From an uncultured Lachnospiraceae bacterium (GTDB lineage: Bacteria; Bacillota; Clostridia; Lachnospirales; Lachnospiraceae), in contig CATLGV010000010.1 in assembly GCA_949948735.1 (NCBI GenBank), positions 55,123-119,122 of the forward strand: 64,000 nt of DNA, read 5' to 3'. Below the pieces are notes generated by a model. The model was not told where the DNA came from. It searched no databases and was given only the letters and a program-made list of their open reading frames with translations. Each line of letters starts with the position of its first letter. Position 1 is the stretch's first letter. This document shows positions 1 through 10,408 of this stretch, in pieces. A program made the translations under genes and the position numbers.

Positions 1-1
1 G

Positions 2-907
2 CTGATAGAATCGGATATTGCCGCAAAGGAAGCAGAGATAGCCAATACGAGGCTGGAGCTGGAGGAGGCAGTCCGTGTTGAGCAGGAGCAGTATGAGGAT
101 ATGAAGCTGCGGATTAAGGCGATGTATGAGAACAGCCTTAATAACGGGTATCTGAATCTGCTGCTGTCTTCCAGAAGCTATACGGATTTCCTCAATAGAA
201 ATGATTATATTGAACAGATTAACCGCTATGACCAGAGGATGCTTGCGGAGTATCAGGAATGCTGCAGGCGGGTGGAGGAGACGCAGGCGCGTCTGGAGAC
301 GGAGCTGACGTCCCTGAACGTGCTGCGTGAGGAAGCTCTGCAGGAGCAGCGCAGAGTGACGGAGCTGGTGGAGGCCGCACAGAGCAGCGTTACGGCTTAC
401 GCCAATCAGATATCGGACGCGGAAGCGACGATAGGCGTGCTGGAGAGCATGATAAATGAACAGGATCAGGGTATTGCCTCGCTTCAGAAGCAGTACGAGG
501 AGGAGCTTGCGCTTTCCCGGCTGGCGGCGCAGTCCGCATGGCGCGATATTTCGCAGGTAAACTTTGAGGAAGGAGACCGGAAGCTGCTTGCCAACCTGAT
601 TTACTGTGAAGCGGGCGGAGAGCCGTATGAAGGACAGGTTGCGGTGGGCGCGGTGGTTATCAACCGCGTGCTGAGCTCACGGTATCCGAACACCATCGTC
701 GGGGTGATTTACCAGAACAGGCAGTTTTCGCCGGTGGCAAGCGGCCGGCTGGCGCTGGCGCTGGCAAACGATTCGGCGACGAGCAAATGTTATCAGGCGG
801 CTGATGAAGCGATGAGCGGCGTTACCAATGTAGGACAGTGCGTGTATTTCAGGACACCGATAGAGGGACTTACGGGAATCCGCATTGGCGGACACATTTT
901 TTATTAG
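2..907 (+). CDS. SleB-type cell wall hydrolase, 5' end outside window
   Basis: The reading frame is open from base 2, so the true start lies upstream. About 301 residues are visible. The first 180 or so are Glu/Gln/Arg-rich and look like a long coiled coil, as in secreted peptidoglycan hydrolases with an N-terminal coiled-coil (NlpC/P60 or EnvC-like layout). The last 110 residues match the SleB/Hydrolase_2 family: the LIYCEAGGEPYEGQVAVGAV stretch carries the expected catalytic Glu, followed by the VVINRVLSS segment and an FSP motif. The family hydrolyses the glycan strand of cortex or wall peptidoglycan. The family is recognised with confidence; the substrate (vegetative wall or spore cortex) cannot be decided. 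Confidence 0.85.
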   Translation: MIESDIAAKEAEIANTRLELEEAVRVEQEQYEDMKLRIKAMYENSLNNGYLNLLLSSRSYTDFLNRNDYIEQINRYDQRMLAEYQECCRRVEETQARLETELTSLNVLREEALQEQRRVTELVEAAQSSVTAYANQISDAEATIGVLESMINEQDQGIASLQKQYEEELALSRLAAQSAWRDISQVNFEEGDRKLLANLIYCEAGGEPYEGQVAVGAVVINRVLSSRYPNTIVGVIYQNRQFSPVASGRLALALANDSATSKCYQAADEAMSGVTNVGQCVYFRTPIEGLTGIRIGGHIFY

Positions 908-979
908 TGCATTGGTACTATTGATTTGATGAAATGGGTGTAGTACCATTTTAGCAGGAGGGTATTGCACCTGTTTTTT
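908..979 (+). terminator. Inverted-repeat structure, probable terminator of the hydrolase gene
   Basis: TGGTACTA (913-920) and TAGTACCA (941-948) form a perfect 8-bp inverted repeat. An outer GTGCA/TGCAC pair (908-912 and 966-970) closes a longer stem, and a T run follows at 973-979. This fits an intrinsic terminator with a bulged stem. An attenuator ahead of the FHA gene is the alternative. Confidence 0.5.
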
Positions 980-1023
980 ATTCTAAAGAAAATTGCGGCG
1001 GCGCCGGAAGGGATGAGTGCATC

Positions 1024-2343
1024 ATGCAGTACAAAATCGGAATTTTAGAGCGGGACAATCAATATTTGGAGCGGCTGACAAGGTTTCTGCAGACCCATCA
1101 CGGGGACAGCCTTGTGGTGGATTCAGCAGACGGCAGCCAGAGCGACTGGACGGACGTAGTGCCCGAGCTGCTGGGAATGGAGGTCTCGGAATATGACGCG
1201 CTGTTGATCGGGGACGATATTGACGTGATGGAGGAGAGCCTTCCGGCAGGCCTGCGGCTGGCGTATCTCACTGCGGAGCCGGCAGAGGACAGCCCCTGTG
1301 AGATCTCAAAATATCAGCGTCTGGAACAGATTTATCAGCAGATTATCGCAGTCTGCGAGATGCCGGAGGCGGTGGAGGAGGAGCCGGAAGCGCAGGAGCC
1401 GGACGGCGCCGCGGAGGAATCCGGTCCGGTGCTGTCCACCGAGGAAGAGGGCGGAGAGCGTTACCGGGTATACCGGCTTTCCGACGGGGAGGATATGGAT
1501 GCCTGTCTGGTCGAGATGAAGATGCTCGCAAACAACAGGATTCCCGGCCTGGCAGAGGTGCGCTGCGAGGAGGGGGAGGTCCGCTATAACATAACCGGCA
1601 AGGTATGCCTTATGGAGTTTGCCATGCAGAATCAGGGTGTGAGAGGGCGCAATAAGCTTTTGCAGATTTTGCGCAGTATTCTGGACACGCTGCTTGGCAT
1701 GGAAGAATATATGCTCCTGCCGGACAGGGTTCTGCTCCTGCCGGAGGAGATTTATATGGATCCCGCGAGTATGGAGACAGCGCTTTTATATCTGCCCTTC
1801 CGGCAGGCGGGAATCGGGCAGGGCATAAAAGAATGCCTGAGATGTATGGTTGAGGGCGGCCGCCGGATGCTTGCCGGGCTGGGTGAAACGCTGCCGGCGG
1901 AGGAGCTGCAGGGCGGGTATGACGGGGAACCGGAGGAAGAGCAGCCCCATACCGGACAGATAGCGATATTTTCAACGCTGCAGCAGGCGGCGGAGGAACG
2001 GCTTGCGCTTAAGAGGCGGATAACCCTTTCGGAGCTGCCGTCCACACCGTATCTGGTGCGGAAGAAAACCGGCGAGCGGATACCGGTAAACAAAAACAGC
2101 TTCAAAATCGGGAAGGATGAGAACAGCGTGGATTACTGCATCCGCAATAACCCTACGGTCAGCAGAAGCCATGCGGATATTGTGAAGAAGCAGGACGGCT
2201 ATTACATTGTGGACAGGGGCTCCCTGAACCATACCTTCTTAAACGGCAGGGTGGTGGATCCCAAAAGGGCGCGAAAGCTCAAGAAGGGCGACTTAATCCA
2301 GATAGCGAACGAGATATTTACGTTTCATCTGAAGGATGAATAG
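1024..2343 (+). CDS. FHA-domain protein with DUF6382-like N-terminal region
   Basis: 439 residues. The C-terminal 90 form a forkhead-associated (FHA) domain: IGKDENSVDY, then NNPTVSRSHADI and SLNHTFLNG give the conserved G, S-R-S-H and N of the phosphothreonine-binding loops. The middle (about 145-260) resembles the DUF6382 domain often joined to FHA in clostridia. The first 110 residues (MQYKIGILERDNQYLERL...) look like a degenerate response-regulator receiver fold. Between them lies an acidic Glu/Pro-rich linker (about 115-145). A PP2C phosphatase and Ser/Thr kinase follow within 25-30 bp, so the protein is probably a phospho-target or adaptor of that kinase. In related genomes such clusters often sit beside Tad/Flp pilus genes; none is visible here. 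Confidence 0.8.
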   Translation: MQYKIGILERDNQYLERLTRFLQTHHGDSLVVDSADGSQSDWTDVVPELLGMEVSEYDALLIGDDIDVMEESLPAGLRLAYLTAEPAEDSPCEISKYQRLEQIYQQIIAVCEMPEAVEEEPEAQEPDGAAEESGPVLSTEEEGGERYRVYRLSDGEDMDACLVEMKMLANNRIPGLAEVRCEEGEVRYNITGKVCLMEFAMQNQGVRGRNKLLQILRSILDTLLGMEEYMLLPDRVLLLPEEIYMDPASMETALLYLPFRQAGIGQGIKECLRCMVEGGRRMLAGLGETLPAEELQGGYDGEPEEEQPHTGQIAIFSTLQQAAEERLALKRRITLSELPSTPYLVRKKTGERIPVNKNSFKIGKDENSVDYCIRNNPTVSRSHADIVKKQDGYYIVDRGSLNHTFLNGRVVDPKRARKLKKGDLIQIANEIFTFHLKDE

Positions 2344-2367
2344 AAAGGACGGCAGAAGGCTTCGGTT

Positions 2368-3171
2368 ATGGAATTTCACTGTACGGCTGCGGCACAGACC
2401 GATAAAGGAATCACAAAAAGCGTCAATCAGGACAGTCTTACCGTCAAGGTGGCAGGCACCCTGTACGGGGAGGCTGCCCTTGCCGTGCTGTGTGACGGTA
2501 TGGGCGGTCTGGAGCAGGGAGAGGTCGCCAGCGGCGTTGTCGTGCGTGCGTTTGAGCAGTGGTTTTTAAAGGACTTTCCGCCGCTTTTGAGCCGGGGCAT
2601 GCCGTCCAGGGCGCTTGCGGGCGCATGGAAGGATATGATTGACGACTGCAATCTGCGCATCTATGATTACAGCAGCAAGCGCGGTACGACGATGGGTACG
2701 ACGCTGACGGCGATGCTTATATGTGACGGCAGCTATTATATTGCCCATGTCGGCGACTGCAGGGCATATCAAATGGACAGCGCCATCACAAGGCTTACGC
2801 AGGACCATACCTATACGGAGCGGGAGGTTGCGCTGGGGCATATGACGCCGGAGCAGGCGCTGAATGATTCCCGCAGGAATGTCCTGCTGCAGTGCATCGG
2901 GCTGGGTAAGCCGGTGGAGCCGGACTTTGTCAGCGGACGGATAAAGCAGGGAGACAGCTATCTGCTGTGCAGCGACGGGTTTCGGCATGAGCTGTCGGAG
3001 GAGGAGATCTTTACATACTGCCACTGCCATCTGTGTGATTTGGACTGGAATGCGCAGGAGCGGCAGGAGAATGCGCGGCGGATGAATGCCCGCCTCCGGG
3101 AGCTAATCGAGCTGAATAAGCAGCGGATGGAAAGGGACAATATCTCGGCCGTCCTGATAAAGATCAGCTAG
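2368..3171 (+). CDS. PP2C-family protein serine/threonine phosphatase
   Basis: 267 residues, the normal size for a stand-alone bacterial PP2C (PPM) phosphatase. Metal-binding motifs are in order: CDGMGGLEQGE near residue 47, GTTMGTTLTAML and HVGDCRAYQ in the middle, LCSDGF near 208 and a terminal DNISAVLIKI. It has no signal peptide or membrane segment, so it is cytoplasmic. It lies 24 bp after the FHA gene and 31 bp before the kinase gene, so it is the expected opposing partner that dephosphorylates the kinase and its targets. The start has only a weak ribosome binding site, consistent with translational coupling. Confident family call. Confidence 0.93.
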   Translation: MEFHCTAAAQTDKGITKSVNQDSLTVKVAGTLYGEAALAVLCDGMGGLEQGEVASGVVVRAFEQWFLKDFPPLLSRGMPSRALAGAWKDMIDDCNLRIYDYSSKRGTTMGTTLTAMLICDGSYYIAHVGDCRAYQMDSAITRLTQDHTYTEREVALGHMTPEQALNDSRRNVLLQCIGLGKPVEPDFVSGRIKQGDSYLLCSDGFRHELSEEEIFTYCHCHLCDLDWNAQERQENARRMNARLRELIELNKQRMERDNISAVLIKIS

Positions 3172-3202
3172 CCGGGATACCGGAGCGGGAAGGGCGGGAT
3201 AC

Positions 3203-4882
3203 ATGCTGGAGATTGGTTCCGTGATAGACGGAAAGTATAAGATTCTGAATGAAATAGGGCGCGGCGGGATGAGCGTCGTCTACCTGGCGATGAATGAGAA
3301 GGCAAATAAGACATGGGCCGTCAAGGAGGTGCGCAGGACCTGCGCGAGGGAGTACGAGATTTTTCGCCAGAGACTGATTGTGGAGACAGACCTTTTGAAG
3401 CGGCTGCGGCATCCGAATCTGCCATGCATTGTGGATGTCATTGACCATGACGGGAGCTTCCTGATCGTCATGGATTATATAGAAGGAAAGACCCTGGAAA
3501 AACTCATTTCTGAAAATGGGGCGCAGACACAGGAGGACGTTGTCGGCTGGGCACTACAGCTGTGCAGCGTGCTGGAATATCTTCATTCGCGCCCGGTTCC
3601 CATTATTTATCGAGATATGAAGCCCTCCAATATTATGCTGCGGTCCGATGGCGGCGTGGTTCTGATAGATTTTGGCATCGCGAGGGAATTTAAGGAAAAA
3701 AACGCCGCGGATACTTCCTGCCTTGGCACACAGGGATACGCGGCTCCCGAGCAGTTCGGCGGGATGGGACAGACGGACGCGCGTACCGATATTTACTGTC
3801 TTGGCGCGACGCTGTACCATTTGCTGACCGGTCATAATCCGTGCGAGCCGCCGTACGAGATGTACCCCATAACAGTGTGGGATGACAGGCTTTCAAGCGG
3901 GTTGGAGCGGATTATTATAAAATGTACGCAGAAGGATCCCGCGAAACGTTACCAGGATGTGCGCGCCCTCTGCGGCGCGCTGGAACGGTATCACGATCTC
4001 GAGACGCAGGTACAGCGGCAATGCCGCAAAAGGGCGGGGCTGTTTCTTGCCGCGGCGGCATTGTCGGTGTTGTGTGCGGCGGGGGCGCGGGGCTTTGATG
4101 CGGCAGCCGAAAGCCGGCGCCGCGACGCGTATCAGGCTGCGCTGGAAACCGCAGGGTATACGACCGATTCCGCGGCTGCGGCGGATCGGTATATGGAGGC
4201 GGTGAGGATTGACGCCGCGCGGCCGCAGGCGTATCACGGATATTACGGAGCAGTGATAGCGGACGGCTGCTTTACGGCCGAGGAGGAGGCGGCGCTGCTG
4301 CGCCTGAATATGGACAGGGACAAGCCGCTGCAGCGCTTTGCGCGGGAAAACCCGCAGGAATATGCGGACTTCTGTTATGAGATGGGGAATGCGTACTGGT
4401 ATTATTATATTCACGGGGAGAACCGGCAGAGCAATGCGGTGCCGTGGTTTGAGGCGGCAATGCGCTGTTACGCGGATAATAAGGAGCGGGCGGCGGAGTA
4501 CAGGCGCTGCAGCCTCTATGTCGAAATCGGCGGCTTCTACAGAAAGGTCACGGCGGCCCAGATTGACGGAAGCGATGCCGGCATGTACGGCGCGTACTGG
4601 GAAAAGCTTTCGGCGCTCAAGGCGCTCAATGACGCGGAGCCGGACAGGGACATGATAACGCTTCGCATGTACCGCGAGATTGCCAGCCGCGCGGCTGAAT
4701 ACGCGAGGTATCTGCGGGAGGACGGCGTGCCGTGGGAGGATATCCGCGCATTGCTCGCGGATATGGCGGCAGATATGCGGCGCATGGAGGAGACGGCGAC
4801 CGAAGCGGTAAGAGCGGAGATCGGATGCATCCGCGGGATTATGGATATGGCGGATAAAATGATAAATTCCAGCTACGGATAG
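3203..4882 (+). CDS. Membrane-anchored Hanks-type serine/threonine protein kinase
   Basis: 559 residues. The cytoplasmic kinase domain spans about 10-260: glycine loop GRGGMSVVY, ATP-binding Lys in WAVKEV, catalytic loop YRDMKPSN, the DFG in LIDFGIAR, and the P+1 segment GTQGYAAPEQFGG. A single hydrophobic segment near residues 278-297 anchors it. The remaining 260 or so residues would be outside the cell and look helical and TPR-like (repeated Ala/Tyr-rich helices), not the PASTA repeats of PrkC/PknB. The sensed signal is therefore probably not muropeptide. It is the last clear gene of the FHA-phosphatase-kinase operon. Confidence 0.93.
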   Translation: MLEIGSVIDGKYKILNEIGRGGMSVVYLAMNEKANKTWAVKEVRRTCAREYEIFRQRLIVETDLLKRLRHPNLPCIVDVIDHDGSFLIVMDYIEGKTLEKLISENGAQTQEDVVGWALQLCSVLEYLHSRPVPIIYRDMKPSNIMLRSDGGVVLIDFGIAREFKEKNAADTSCLGTQGYAAPEQFGGMGQTDARTDIYCLGATLYHLLTGHNPCEPPYEMYPITVWDDRLSSGLERIIIKCTQKDPAKRYQDVRALCGALERYHDLETQVQRQCRKRAGLFLAAAALSVLCAAGARGFDAAAESRRRDAYQAALETAGYTTDSAAAADRYMEAVRIDAARPQAYHGYYGAVIADGCFTAEEEAALLRLNMDRDKPLQRFARENPQEYADFCYEMGNAYWYYYIHGENRQSNAVPWFEAAMRCYADNKERAAEYRRCSLYVEIGGFYRKVTAAQIDGSDAGMYGAYWEKLSALKALNDAEPDRDMITLRMYREIASRAAEYARYLREDGVPWEDIRALLADMAADMRRMEETATEAVRAEIGCIRGIMDMADKMINSSYG

Positions 4883-4939
4883 GGAAAACATTGTTTATGC
4901 GCGTAATCCCGAAAAAGCAGCGCGGAAACGGAGAAAGAG

Positions 4940-5314
4940 ATGACAATCGAACAAATGACATATATGTCACATATTCTCGGGGCGGCGTCGGCCGCCCTGG
5001 CTGTACTGACGTCGGCGCTGTATTTTGCGCTTGACATGCGCCGCGTGCAGCGGGTGCTTCGAAGCGGCCCGGGCACGGCAGTGTCCAGGCGTCCGGCCGC
5101 CGGGGAGACAGGGCCTGCAGCGTCCGGGCGTCCGGATGCCGGAGGAACAGGGCCTGCCGCGCCCTGCGCGATGCGCCTGCTCCAGGATATTACTTATACG
5201 GAATATCAGGGGGCGGCGTCTCCACCCAGTTCTCGATGCGCGCAGCCAACACTTCAAATTTATCGTCATAAATCATATTCAATAGCGCGTCCAGACGCCG
5301 GAGCGCCTGAGTGA
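4940..5314 (+). CDS. Small membrane protein with repeat-rich tail, doubtful 3' half
   Basis: 124-residue frame 57 bp after the kinase gene, with GGAG ten bases before its ATG. Residues 5-30 form one hydrophobic segment (HILGAASAALAVLTSALYFA), followed by a basic stretch and a Gly/Ala/Pro/Arg-rich tail containing a 13-codon tandem duplication. The last 125 bp run antisense through the end of the DUF402 gene, so the final 40 residues are probably not under protein-level selection, or the gene has lost its original end. It could be a real small partner of the kinase or a decayed gene. No family recognised. Confidence 0.45.
   Translation: MTIEQMTYMSHILGAASAALAVLTSALYFALDMRRVQRVLRSGPGTAVSRRPAAGETGPAASGRPDAGGTGPAAPCAMRLLQDITYTEYQGAASPPSSRCAQPTLQIYRHKSYSIARPDAGAPE
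5088..5165 (+). repeat. 39-bp imperfect tandem duplication
   Basis: Two adjacent 39-bp units start at GGCGTCC (5088 and 5127). They share GGCGTCCGG, GCCGG and ACAGGGCCTGC blocks and encode RRPAAGETGPAAS and GRPDAGGTGPAAP. The length is a multiple of three, so the frame is kept. Confidence 0.7.
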
Positions 5315-5687
5315 CCAGCGCAGGCGCGCACAGCTGCTTTTCCAGTGCGACGGCAAGCTCGTCGATGTCAAGCACCTTGACATAGCCGTCCGGATAAATG
5401 ATAACGTCCGCCAGCAGATCCGTTACGACAAGCGTGTCGTTTTCTGCCTGGTAATCATAGTCTACAATATCGCAGTACCAGTACAGGAGCGTATTGTCCT
5501 CCCGGAAGAATTTGCTCACCTTATAACCGCGCTTCAGATAATAGCAGGAATAGCCGTGGTGAAAGTCGCGGCGCGGCTTCAGGGTTTTCCACCGGGTGAC
5601 AATAAAATCATCATTGGCTTCGAGAATTTCATCATCCTTTAAGCGGATGCATTCGTCGGGAATCATGCGTTTTCTGTATATGTCCAT
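5190..5687 (-). CDS. DUF402 domain protein
   Basis: 165 residues, the usual length of the DUF402 (FomD/Ntdp-like) family of small cytoplasmic nucleoside-phosphate hydrolases. Typical features are the WYCDIVDYDYQ strand with Asp and Tyr, the LVVTDLLADVIIYPDG segment and VLDIDEL, which carry the acidic metal-binding residues of the family. Known members hydrolyse nucleoside di- or triphosphates or, in FomD, a cytidylyl intermediate; the substrate here is unknown. It converges with the kinase operon and has a good AAAGGAG site before its ATG. Confidence 0.85.
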   Translation of the reverse strand: MDIYRKRMIPDECIRLKDDEILEANDDFIVTRWKTLKPRRDFHHGYSCYYLKRGYKVSKFFREDNTLLYWYCDIVDYDYQAENDTLVVTDLLADVIIYPDGYVKVLDIDELAVALEKQLCAPALVTQALRRLDALLNMIYDDKFEVLAARIENWVETPPPDIPYK

Positions 5688-5899
5688 GGCAGCGCTCCTT
5701 TCGGCGGTTTACGGGGGTTTCGGGTTTCGTTTGTTTTATTGTAGCCTGTTTTTGGAGGGACGGCAAGGGGGAAATTCAGCCTGCGGGGGCTTTGAAGGAC
5801 GCAGGCCTGCGCCGTGTCCGGAGGGTGCGGTATAAGGCGTCGTCCGGAAGCATATAGGAAAGAAATTGCCAAAGAAATTACAAAAAATGGTACATTTGC

Positions 5900-5928
5900 T
5901 GGACATAATCGCTAAAATTTTATATAAT
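5900..5928 (+). promoter_or_regulatory. Sigma-A type promoter of the ATP synthase operon
   Basis: TGGACA at 5900-5905, 17-bp spacer, TATAAT at 5923-5928. Transcription would start near 5936, about 67 bp before atpZ. No operator-like repeat is visible around it. Confidence 0.75.
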
Positions 5929-6002
5929 AAAGGTCAGGTATCGGGAAAGTGGGTATCATAAACATAGAAATATTCGGACGAATCGGCATACGGAGGCGCT
6001 TG

Positions 6003-6245
6003 ATGGGAAAAAAGAAAAAGTATAATCGCTCGGTTTATCAATCGCTGGCAGTTATCACCCAGTTTGGCATTAATATGCTGGTCCCGATATTTTTGTGCAG
6101 CTTTGCGGGCTGGTATCTTGACAAGATATTCCATACCGTGATTTGGTTTGTTCTGCTTTTCTTTGTTGGAGCGCTTGCGGGCTTCCGCAATGTCTATATT
6201 CTGGCAAAGAGAATATACGAGGGAGATAAGAAGGATGAAGATTAG
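6003..6245 (+). CDS. atpZ: AtpZ/AtpI-family small membrane protein
   Basis: 80 residues with two hydrophobic segments (about 13-35 and 45-65) and the GWYLDKIFHT and LLFFVGALAGFRNVY features of the AtpZ family, which assist c-ring assembly or Mg2+ supply for F-ATPase. The ATG at 6003 is chosen because GGAGG lies six bases upstream (5992-5996); an in-frame GTG at 5949 has no such site. First gene of the atp operon; its end overlaps atpI by 11 bp. Confidence 0.82.
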   Translation: MGKKKKYNRSVYQSLAVITQFGINMLVPIFLCSFAGWYLDKIFHTVIWFVLLFFVGALAGFRNVYILAKRIYEGDKKDED

Positions 6246-6672
6246 CCTTGTAACAAGACTGCGGGGAATCAACTCCGCGCTGCCCGGTTTGCTTTCAGGC
6301 ATTGTCCTGTTTGGCGTTTTATGCCAGCTTGCGGGTGTCTTTCTCGTAGCGGATAAGGCAGGCTACAGTATAGGACTCTGGATCGGAGTGTTTACTGCAA
6401 TTTTTATGGCTCTTCATATGGCGCTGTCCTTGAACGCAGCTGTGGAGAGGGATGTAAAGGGGGCGCAGGCGGCAGCGACGAGGCAAAATCTTATCCGGTA
6501 CGCGGTTGTGGTAATCATCATGGGAATCCTGATGGTGACCGAAGCGGGGAACCCGCTGGCTGCGTTTGCGGGGGTGATGGGACTTAAGGTATCGGCCTAT
6601 CTGCAACCGCTGTTTCGGAGATTGTCTCATCACGAGGAGAAGAATGAGGCAGACCAAGTAAAAACTGAATAA
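6235..6672 (+). CDS. atpI: ATP synthase subunit I-like protein
   Basis: 145 residues from the ATG at 6235, with four hydrophobic segments (about 14-35, 43-62, 83-100, 105-125), matching AtpI-type proteins that insert and assemble the c ring. It overlaps atpZ and is followed 25 bp later by atpB. Sequence is poorly conserved in this family, so the call rests mainly on topology and operon position. Confidence 0.75.
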   Translation: MKISLVTRLRGINSALPGLLSGIVLFGVLCQLAGVFLVADKAGYSIGLWIGVFTAIFMALHMALSLNAAVERDVKGAQAAATRQNLIRYAVVVIIMGILMVTEAGNPLAAFAGVMGLKVSAYLQPLFRRLSHHEEKNEADQVKTE

Positions 6673-6697
6673 AAGATAAAGATAAGGAGGTGGGTTT

Positions 6698-7414
6698 ATG
6701 GGAGCAGGAATTCTGTTATCCGGAGCGGATGATATTGACTTTATGGTCCATGGCGTTTTTCAGTACGAGCTGTTCGGACAGAAGCTCTGGATAACAACGA
6801 CGCATGTGTGCCTGTTCATTGTCATATTGATGATTTGTATCTTCTGTTTATGCGCAAATCGGGCAATTAAGCATGCGACAGAGGTTCCGGGCGGTTTCCA
6901 GAATGTAGCGGAGCTTATTGTAGAGATGCTTGACAAGATGATCGGCGGCGTTATGGGAAAGAACGCGGCAGCGTTTGCCAATTATATCGGCATACTGTTT
7001 ATTTTCATTTTGCTCAGCAACATTTCAGGCCTGTTCGGGCTCAGGCCGCCGACGGCCGATTACGGCGTTACGCTCGCGCTGGGTCTGATTACCTTTACCT
7101 TGATTACCTTTAACAAGTTCAAGTACCAGAAGGTTAAGGGCGTTATCAAGGGATTGTGTGACCCGTGGCCGATTTGGGCGCCGATCAACGTTATCGGCGA
7201 CATTGCGGTCCCGATTTCGCTGTCCCTGCGTTTGTTCGCAAACGTTTTGTCTGGAACGGTTATGATGGCCTTGATATACGGGCTACTCGGCTTTATTGCG
7301 ACCGCGTGGCCGGCAGCGCTGCATGTGTATTTTGATTTGTTCTCCGGAGCAATCCAGACATATGTATTCTGTATGCTGACGATGACGTATATCAATAATG
7401 CAATAGAAGGCTAA
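6698..7414 (+). CDS. atpB: F0 ATP synthase subunit a
   Basis: 238 residues and five or six membrane segments. The helix SLSLRLFANVLSG contains the essential Arg that interacts with the c-ring carboxylate; NVIGDIAVPIS and the C-terminal AIQTYVFCMLTMTYI are also typical. It forms the stator half-channels for the coupling ion. AGGAGGTG lies well placed before the ATG. Confidence 0.97.
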   Translation: MGAGILLSGADDIDFMVHGVFQYELFGQKLWITTTHVCLFIVILMICIFCLCANRAIKHATEVPGGFQNVAELIVEMLDKMIGGVMGKNAAAFANYIGILFIFILLSNISGLFGLRPPTADYGVTLALGLITFTLITFNKFKYQKVKGVIKGLCDPWPIWAPINVIGDIAVPISLSLRLFANVLSGTVMMALIYGLLGFIATAWPAALHVYFDLFSGAIQTYVFCMLTMTYINNAIEG

Positions 7415-7720
<306 letters not shown>

Positions 7721-7758
7721 AACAGATAAGAAAACGAAACTGAAAGGAGGCTAAAGGC

Positions 7759-8301
7759 ATGATACTTGCTACCGAGACAGAGGGATTAAGCCGGTTGTTT
7801 GACCTGGATTTCCAGCTCCTGGCGGATGCGGTTTTGATGATTATAGCGATGTTCTTTCTGTTCCTGTTTGCGTCGCATTTCCTGTTTAATCCGGTAAGAA
7901 AGATGCTTTCCGACAGACAGGAGAAGATTAAGGGCGAGCTGGATCAGGCAGCCCAGGACAAGGAGGAAGCCGCAAAGAGCCGCACCCTCTATGAGGAAAA
8001 GCTTAATCAGGTAGACAAAGAAGCAGAGGGAATCTTAGCCGATGCCCGCAAACGCGGCATGGAAAACGAAGCAAAAATCGTTGCGGACGCCAAGGCGGAA
8101 GCAGCAAAAATTGTAGAGAGGGCCAGAGTCGAGGCCCAGCTTGAGAAGCAGAAGATGGCCGATGAGGTAAAACGCGAGATGATAGCGGTTGCTTCCGTAA
8201 TGGCTGCCAAAATCGTTCAGGCGAACATCGATACAAACGCTCAGCATCAACTCATTGAGGAAACTTTGAAAGAAATAGGTGATAGCACATGGCTAAGCTA
8301 A
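7759..8301 (+). CDS. atpF: F0 ATP synthase subunit b
   Basis: 180 residues: one N-terminal membrane segment (about 17-42, ending SHFLFNPVRKML) then a long charged helix rich in Ala, Glu, Lys and Arg that forms the peripheral stalk dimer. The end overlaps atpH by 13 bp, implying translational coupling. AAAGGAGG precedes the ATG. Confidence 0.96.
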   Translation: MILATETEGLSRLFDLDFQLLADAVLMIIAMFFLFLFASHFLFNPVRKMLSDRQEKIKGELDQAAQDKEEAAKSRTLYEEKLNQVDKEAEGILADARKRGMENEAKIVADAKAEAAKIVERARVEAQLEKQKMADEVKREMIAVASVMAAKIVQANIDTNAQHQLIEETLKEIGDSTWLS

Positions 8302-8834
8302 TTTCCAGGACATATGCGCAGGCGTTGTTTGAACTTGCTGTGGAGGAGAATAAAACCCAGCTGTTTTTAGAAGAGGTTACAGGGCTTCTTGAAGTCATCC
8401 GTTCAAGTGCGGAGTTCGGACAGTTTATGAACCACCCGAAAATCCCCAAGGAGGAAAAGCTTCAGGTGGTGAAGAACGTATTTGACGGGAAAGTCAGCAG
8501 GGAGCTGACGGGCTTCCTTGTAACGATCATCGAGAAGGACAGATATACCGAGATTGAGGCAATCCTGCTTGAGGTTATCGCAAGCATAAAGGAATACAAT
8601 CATATCGGCACGGCATATGTCACAACCGCCATAGCGCTTGACGACAGGGAAAAAAGTGAAATCGAAAATCGTTTACTTGCTACCACCAGATATGAGACCA
8701 TCGAGTGCAGCTACAAGGTAGATGCAGGCTTGATCGGAGGAATGGTTATCCGGATGGGTGACAGAGTTGTGGACAGCAGTATCCGTACAAAATTGGACAA
8801 GCTGGAGCGTGATTTGTTCGCAATCCAGCTATAA
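8289..8834 (+). CDS. atpH: F1 ATP synthase subunit delta
   Basis: 181 residues, standard length for delta (OSCP), which links F1 to the b stalk. N-terminal helical bundle begins ISRTYAQALFELA; the C-terminal part has the conserved YKVDAGLIGGMVIRMGDRVV followed by DSSIRTKLDKL. Overlaps atpF and precedes atpA by 27 bp. Confidence 0.96.
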   Translation: MAKLISRTYAQALFELAVEENKTQLFLEEVTGLLEVIRSSAEFGQFMNHPKIPKEEKLQVVKNVFDGKVSRELTGFLVTIIEKDRYTEIEAILLEVIASIKEYNHIGTAYVTTAIALDDREKSEIENRLLATTRYETIECSYKVDAGLIGGMVIRMGDRVVDSSIRTKLDKLERDLFAIQL

Positions 8835-8855
8835 AAAGAACAAAGAAAGGTGTAG

Positions 8856-10367
<1,512 letters not shown>

Positions 10368-10408
10368 AGTGAGGCGCGCAGAACCTTAAAACAGAAAGGA
10401 GTTTTCAT

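Noticed and set aside
3893..4891. 332-codon minus-strand frame opposite the kinase C-terminal part
   Set aside because: Arg/His/Ile-rich shadow; kinase reading frame is continuous and typical.
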